A DNA stretch of 64,000 nucleotides from an uncultured Clostridia bacterium (GTDB taxonomy: Bacteria; Bacillota; Clostridia; TANB77; CAG-508). Where the stretch lies: contig CAQDYY010000003.1 in the NCBI GenBank assembly GCA_948777935.1, positions 62,001 to 126,000 on the forward strand, read 5' to 3'. The position numbers and the translations under genes are program-made. Below the pieces are notes generated by a model. It did no database searches. It saw only the letters and a program-made list of their open reading frames with translations, and had not been told where the DNA came from. Shown piece by piece: positions 60,718 to 64,000 of this stretch; within the stretch, counting starts at the first letter, position 1; each line of letters begins with the position of its first letter.

Positions 60718-62166
60718 ATGAACCAAACAGTAACAATAATAGGTGGAGGGCTTGCAGGGTGTGAAGCAGCATATCAAATTGCAAAAAAAGGATATAAAGT
60801 AAAATTATATGAAATGAAACCAACAAAATTTTCTAATGCACATTCAAATAAAAACTTAGCAGAAATAGTATGTAGTAACTCATTTAAATCAAATTTGCAT
60901 ACAAATGCATGTGGACTATTAAAAGAAGAGCTACGTATGTTAGATTCTTTATTAATACAATGTGCAGATAAAACAAGTGTGCCAGCAGGGCAAGCCTTAG
61001 CAGTAGATAGAGACAAATTTTCAGAGTTAGTAACAAAAGAAATAAAACAAAACCCAAATATAGAAATAATAAATGAAGAATATATAGGAACAGATTTGAC
61101 ATGTAGGGGCACCGTTTGTGGGAACACTTCTTTGGACACGACACCACTGTGCCCTAAAACTTCAGAGGCTAAGCTAAATACCAATTCATATAACCCCAAT
61201 ATTACCATAATAGCAACAGGGCCATTAACATCAGATGAATTTGCAAAAAACATACTAAAAATAACAGGAGAAGAGGATCTATACTTCTATGATGCAGCAG
61301 CACCAATAGTAACAAAAGAAAGCATAGATATGAACATTGCATTCTATGGAGACCGTTATGAACAAGAAAGAGGAAAAGAAGAAGATATAGATTCATGGAA
61401 AAGGCGAATATCAAATATAAAAGCAAGCTATATTAATTTACCAATGAACAAAGAAGAATATGAAGAATTTGTAAAAGAACTAGTAAATGCAGAAATTGTA
61501 ACATTACATGAATTTGAAAAAAGAGAAATATTTGAAGGATGTATGCCAATAGAAATAATGGCAAAAAGGGGGCAAGACACGCTACGCTTTGGTCCATTAA
61601 AACCAGTAGGCTTTACAGACTTAAGAACAGGATTTAGACCATATGCTATCGTCCAACTAAGACAAGATGATGTAAATGGAACAATATACAATTTAGTAGG
61701 ATTTCAAACAAACCTAAAATTTGGAGAACAAAAAAGAGTATTTTCTAATATTCCAGGTTTAAAAAATGCAGAATTTGTAAAATATGGAGTAATGCATAGA
61801 AACACATATATTAATGGAGGAAAATTATTAGATAATACATATTGCTTAAAGAAAAATCCCAATATTTACTTTGCAGGGCAAATAACAGGAGTAGAGGGGT
61901 ATGTAGAATCAATTAGTTCTGGAATGGTAGTAGGGCTTAATGTAGTAAATAGATTACAAGGAAGAGAAAGAATACAATTTCCAAAAACAACAATGATAGG
62001 AGCATTAGCAAACTATATAAGTACCGAAAACGAGAAATTTCAACCAATGAATGCAAATTTTGGAATATTGCCAGAATTAGCAGAAAAAATAAGAGATAAA
62101 AAATTGAAGTATACATATCTTGCAGATAGAGCAATAGAAGAAATTGAAAAATTATGTAAACTATAA
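60718..62166 (+). CDS. trmFO: Folate-dependent tRNA (uracil-54-C5) methyltransferase
   Basis: A flavoprotein that makes 5-methyluridine 54 in tRNA from methylene-tetrahydrofolate. FAD site VTIIGGGLAGCEAAYQIAKKG, then YEMKP, EIVCSNSFKSN, PAGQALAVDRDKFS, TIIATGPLTSDEF, FAGQITGVEGYVESISSG and a C-terminal PMNANFGILPEL. It is 482 residues against about 435-440 usually. The excess is a segment at about residues 127-165, between EEYIG and NITIIATGP, that contains a palindromic repeat (61104-61155). The catalytic parts are intact. Confidence 0.93.
   Translation: MNQTVTIIGGGLAGCEAAYQIAKKGYKVKLYEMKPTKFSNAHSNKNLAEIVCSNSFKSNLHTNACGLLKEELRMLDSLLIQCADKTSVPAGQALAVDRDKFSELVTKEIKQNPNIEIINEEYIGTDLTCRGTVCGNTSLDTTPLCPKTSEAKLNTNSYNPNITIIATGPLTSDEFAKNILKITGEEDLYFYDAAAPIVTKESIDMNIAFYGDRYEQERGKEEDIDSWKRRISNIKASYINLPMNKEEYEEFVKELVNAEIVTLHEFEKREIFEGCMPIEIMAKRGQDTLRFGPLKPVGFTDLRTGFRPYAIVQLRQDDVNGTIYNLVGFQTNLKFGEQKRVFSNIPGLKNAEFVKYGVMHRNTYINGGKLLDNTYCLKKNPNIYFAGQITGVEGYVESISSGMVVGLNVVNRLQGRERIQFPKTTMIGALANYISTENEKFQPMNANFGILPELAEKIRDKKLKYTYLADRAIEEIEKLCKL
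61104..61155 (+). repeat. Palindromic short repeat, copy 3, in frame inside trmFO
   Basis: TAGGGGCACCGTTTGTGGGA...ACACCACTGTGCCCT within the coding region. It encodes about 17 residues (RGTVCGNTSLDTTPLCP) and keeps the frame. It lies at a loop before the ATGPLTS motif where the family has no conserved sequence. Confidence 0.85.
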
Positions 62167-62195
62167 TTGACACGTTTATTCCAATATGTTAAAAT
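62167..62195 (+). promoter_or_regulatory. Promoter of coiled-coil paralogue 1
   Basis: TTGACA (62167-62172), 17 bases, TAAAAT (62190-62195). It begins one base after the trmFO stop codon. Followed by AAACATAAG, also found after the second paralogue's promoter. Confidence 0.8.
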
Positions 62196-62247
62196 AAACA
62201 TAAGTACGACTTTGCATATTTATGCAAATTTGGAAAGGAGAAAACAA

Positions 62248-63369
62248 ATGAAACAATTAAAACAAATAGAAGAAAAATTTTTAAATGAAATAAAACCACT
62301 AGTTAATCAATTTATAGAAATGAGAAAACAAGAAACAAACATAGAAAGCAAAATGGAATGTGTTGATATTAGAAAACAAGTGCAAAGTAAAACAGATGAA
62401 TTTAAAACAACATATAAAGAAATGTTAACTAAAGAAATTGAAAGAATACAAGCAGAAAACATACAAATTAATATAGAACGTGCCAATAAAATTAGAAATA
62501 TAATGCAGATAAAGGAAGGTATAATTTCAAGAGATGTAGCAATAAAGGAAACAAAAAGAGAAGGAAAAGATGAGGATACATATAAATTACTATGTATAAC
62601 TCAAAAAGATGAAATAGAAAAATTTAGTAAAATGAAGCAAGAATATGAAAAGGAACAAGAATTGTATAAATCTAACATAGAACAAATAGAGGAGCTAAAA
62701 AAGGCACAACAAGAATTTGAAGAAAAATATGGGGATTTGGATTATATAACTGAAAAAGAGATGTATAGATTAGATGCTTTGATAGGTGAAAACGAAGAAA
62801 GTAAAACAAATAGAATGTCATGGAGTAAATCATATGATGAGAATCAAAATGTAGTAAAAGATATATGTGTCAAAGATCAACAAGGAAATGTAATAAATGA
62901 TATAGAAACTATGATGGATATGCAAGAAGAAGTAGATGAAGAAAGAAAGAGTGAGTTTGAAGAAATACAAAAACAAATAGCTAAGCAAGTATTAGATGAA
63001 AAAAAGGAAGAATACAATAAATATTTAGAACAAAAAATGAGAGAACTTGAAGAAAGTATCGATAAAGAAATAAATGAAATGGAAAAAGAAAAAGAAGCAA
63101 ATATGCAAGAAGAAAATAAAGATGTTCCTAAAAAAGGAATAGTAAAAAGGCTATGGGAAAAGGCAAAATCATTCTTTAAAAGAAAAATTATACCTGCTTT
63201 AATAGAGCCAATAGAAGAAGATCCAGAAGAAACCAATACATTTAAAGAAGATATAAAAAAAGATGCTCCATCAGAAACACAACAAGCTAAAAATTCAAGA
63301 GATTTTATAAAGAATAAAACAGATCCAAAACAAGAAATTAAAGATGTGCTTACAATACTAGATAATTAG
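62248..63369 (+). CDS. Coiled-coil protein of unknown function, paralogue 1
   Basis: A 373-residue protein made mainly of charged helices (QLKQIEEKFLNEIKPLVNQF; EFEEIQKQIAKQVLDEKKEE). An acidic region near residue 215 and a short basic KGIVKRLWEKAKSFFKRKI near residue 300 could be an amphipathic membrane-binding helix. No signal peptide. The start NEIKPLVNQFIEMR matches the next gene's LEEIKPLIDTYVRD. AAAGGAG before the ATG at 62248. No family recognised. Confidence 0.7.
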   Translation: MKQLKQIEEKFLNEIKPLVNQFIEMRKQETNIESKMECVDIRKQVQSKTDEFKTTYKEMLTKEIERIQAENIQINIERANKIRNIMQIKEGIISRDVAIKETKREGKDEDTYKLLCITQKDEIEKFSKMKQEYEKEQELYKSNIEQIEELKKAQQEFEEKYGDLDYITEKEMYRLDALIGENEESKTNRMSWSKSYDENQNVVKDICVKDQQGNVINDIETMMDMQEEVDEERKSEFEEIQKQIAKQVLDEKKEEYNKYLEQKMRELEESIDKEINEMEKEKEANMQEENKDVPKKGIVKRLWEKAKSFFKRKIIPALIEPIEEDPEETNTFKEDIKKDAPSETQQAKNSRDFIKNKTDPKQEIKDVLTILDN

Positions 63370-63373
63370 TATC

Positions 63374-63413
63374 AAAAGTGTAGTTAAAGCCTAATTAACT
63401 ACACTTTTTTTTG
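63374..63413 (+). terminator. Terminator between the coiled-coil paralogues
   Basis: AAAAGTGTAGTTAA...TTAACTACACTTTT with a run of T's. Confidence 0.9.
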
Positions 63414-63431
63414 TTAATTTACATAAAACTA

Positions 63432-63460
63432 TTGATAAAAGTGTATATATGTGATAAAAT
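63432..63460 (+). promoter_or_regulatory. Promoter of coiled-coil paralogue 2
   Basis: TTGATA (63432-63437), 17 bases, TAAAAT (63455-63460) followed by AAACATAAG, the same arrangement as for paralogue 1. Confidence 0.75.
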
Positions 63461-63511
63461 AAACATAAGCGTGAATTTACAAAATTAGGTAAATTTGAAA
63501 GGAGAAAATAA

Positions 63512-64000
63512 ATGAACGAAGAATTAGAATTTTTAGAAGAGATAAAACCATTAATTGATACATATGTAAGAGATAATAATCAAGAATTAAATGATCTTGG
63601 CATAGAAAGAAGAAGAGCAATAATAAATGAAATAATGCCAATAAGAGAGCAAAGATTACAAAATTTAAAACAAGAAATATATGATAAAACAAAAGCATTT
63701 ATAGAAAATGATAGAAGTGAAGAGAAAGACAAAATAATAAAAGAAAAACAAAGGCAACTTGATGAAGCAAGAGAGAAGCTAAAACCCAAATATGTATATG
63801 CTAATAAAGCTGTACAAATAAGAAATATGGCAAAAACAATAAGTGATGTAGCATATAGATCAACAGATAATATGTTTAAAATTGCATTAAATGAGCTTAG
63901 AGAAGCTAATGATGTATATAAAGAATTACAAGAAGAGTATAATAGAACTAAAGAATTAAAAGCAATAGAACTTTTAGATGAAAGATATAGAAACATTGAC
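63512..64000 (+). CDS. Coiled-coil protein, paralogue 2 (runs off the right edge)
   Basis: Open from the ATG at 63512 (AAAGGAG upstream) to the window end, 163 codons. Charged helices throughout (EELEFLEEIKPLIDTYVRDN; DKTKAFIENDRSEEKDK). Related to the previous gene in its first 40 residues and in its promoter and leader. Function unknown. Confidence 0.7.
   Translation, partial: MNEELEFLEEIKPLIDTYVRDNNQELNDLGIERRRAIINEIMPIREQRLQNLKQEIYDKTKAFIENDRSEEKDKIIKEKQRQLDEAREKLKPKYVYANKAVQIRNMAKTISDVAYRSTDNMFKIALNELREANDVYKELQEEYNRTKELKAIELLDERYRNID

Overview
The window is AT-rich DNA of an uncultured-type anaerobic Firmicute, most likely a gut Clostridia. The evidence is rpoB-rpoC, the sporulation sigma factor SigH, a four-subunit pyruvate/2-oxoacid:ferredoxin oxidoreductase, lysine synthesis through DapL and DapF, and Tn1549-type conjugation genes. 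Arg is written AGA/AGG/CGT, with some CGA and CGC.

The main discovery is a genome-wide reading rule. Thirteen genes are interrupted by what look like single-base insertions, 27 in all. In every case the extra base is the C of an in-frame CGG, and dropping it restores a GGN codon at a position where the protein family has glycine (P-loops, DPKGE of VirD4, GGKTT of RsmB/F methylases, GATGCMEVST of PorB). All 27 CGGs are exactly in frame when the preceding C's are skipped, and each of the 13 genes then reads through to its proper stop. I found no in-frame CGG in any intact gene; every other CGG straddles two codons (for example ATC|GGA). No frameshift with another cause was seen. This looks like obligatory +1 recoding: CGG is not arginine here, and CGGN is read as one glycine, either by skipping C or with a quadruplet-decoding tRNA.

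Layout. (1) 1-22461: right-hand part of an integrative conjugative element (ICE), all on the minus strand. From its right end it holds a small membrane protein and replication-type initiator, a PP-loop sulfonucleotide-reductase-like protein, a class B sortase, a 1736-residue Cna-B/thioester adhesin, a primase, a DUF3801 protein, VirD4, Maff2, TrbL/VirB6-like, PrgI and VirB4; relaxase and integrase must lie to the left. The element ends inside the anticodon loop of a tRNA-fMet gene whose promoter and 5' half remain. It carries 15 of the 27 CGG sites, so it shares the host's decoding. (2) 22621-28401: a CofE-like protein, an IbrA/IbrB-type module, RdgB, SigH and a triple-HTH protein. (3) 28440-36374: rpoB-rpoC with a structured leader. 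(4) 36714-46334: an LPXTG Cna-B protein, porGDAB, cca, dapF, dapL and a pilin-like protein. (5) 46423-64000: a type I toxin-antitoxin-like locus, a heterodimeric ABC exporter, a decayed RelBE-like pair, an RsmB/F methylase, a DUF4143 ATPase, an acyl-CoA ligase, a second pilin-like protein, a SWIM-SNF2 helicase, trmFO and two coiled-coil paralogues.

Intergenic DNA is rich in short structured repeats. One is an inverted-repeat family (AAGAACCCCC...GGGTTCTT) whose internal hairpins covary between copies. One is a ~51-bp palindromic repeat, a copy of which sits in frame inside trmFO. One is a ~110-nt two-hairpin element in two covarying copies. All functional names rest on reading motifs by eye; no database search was run.
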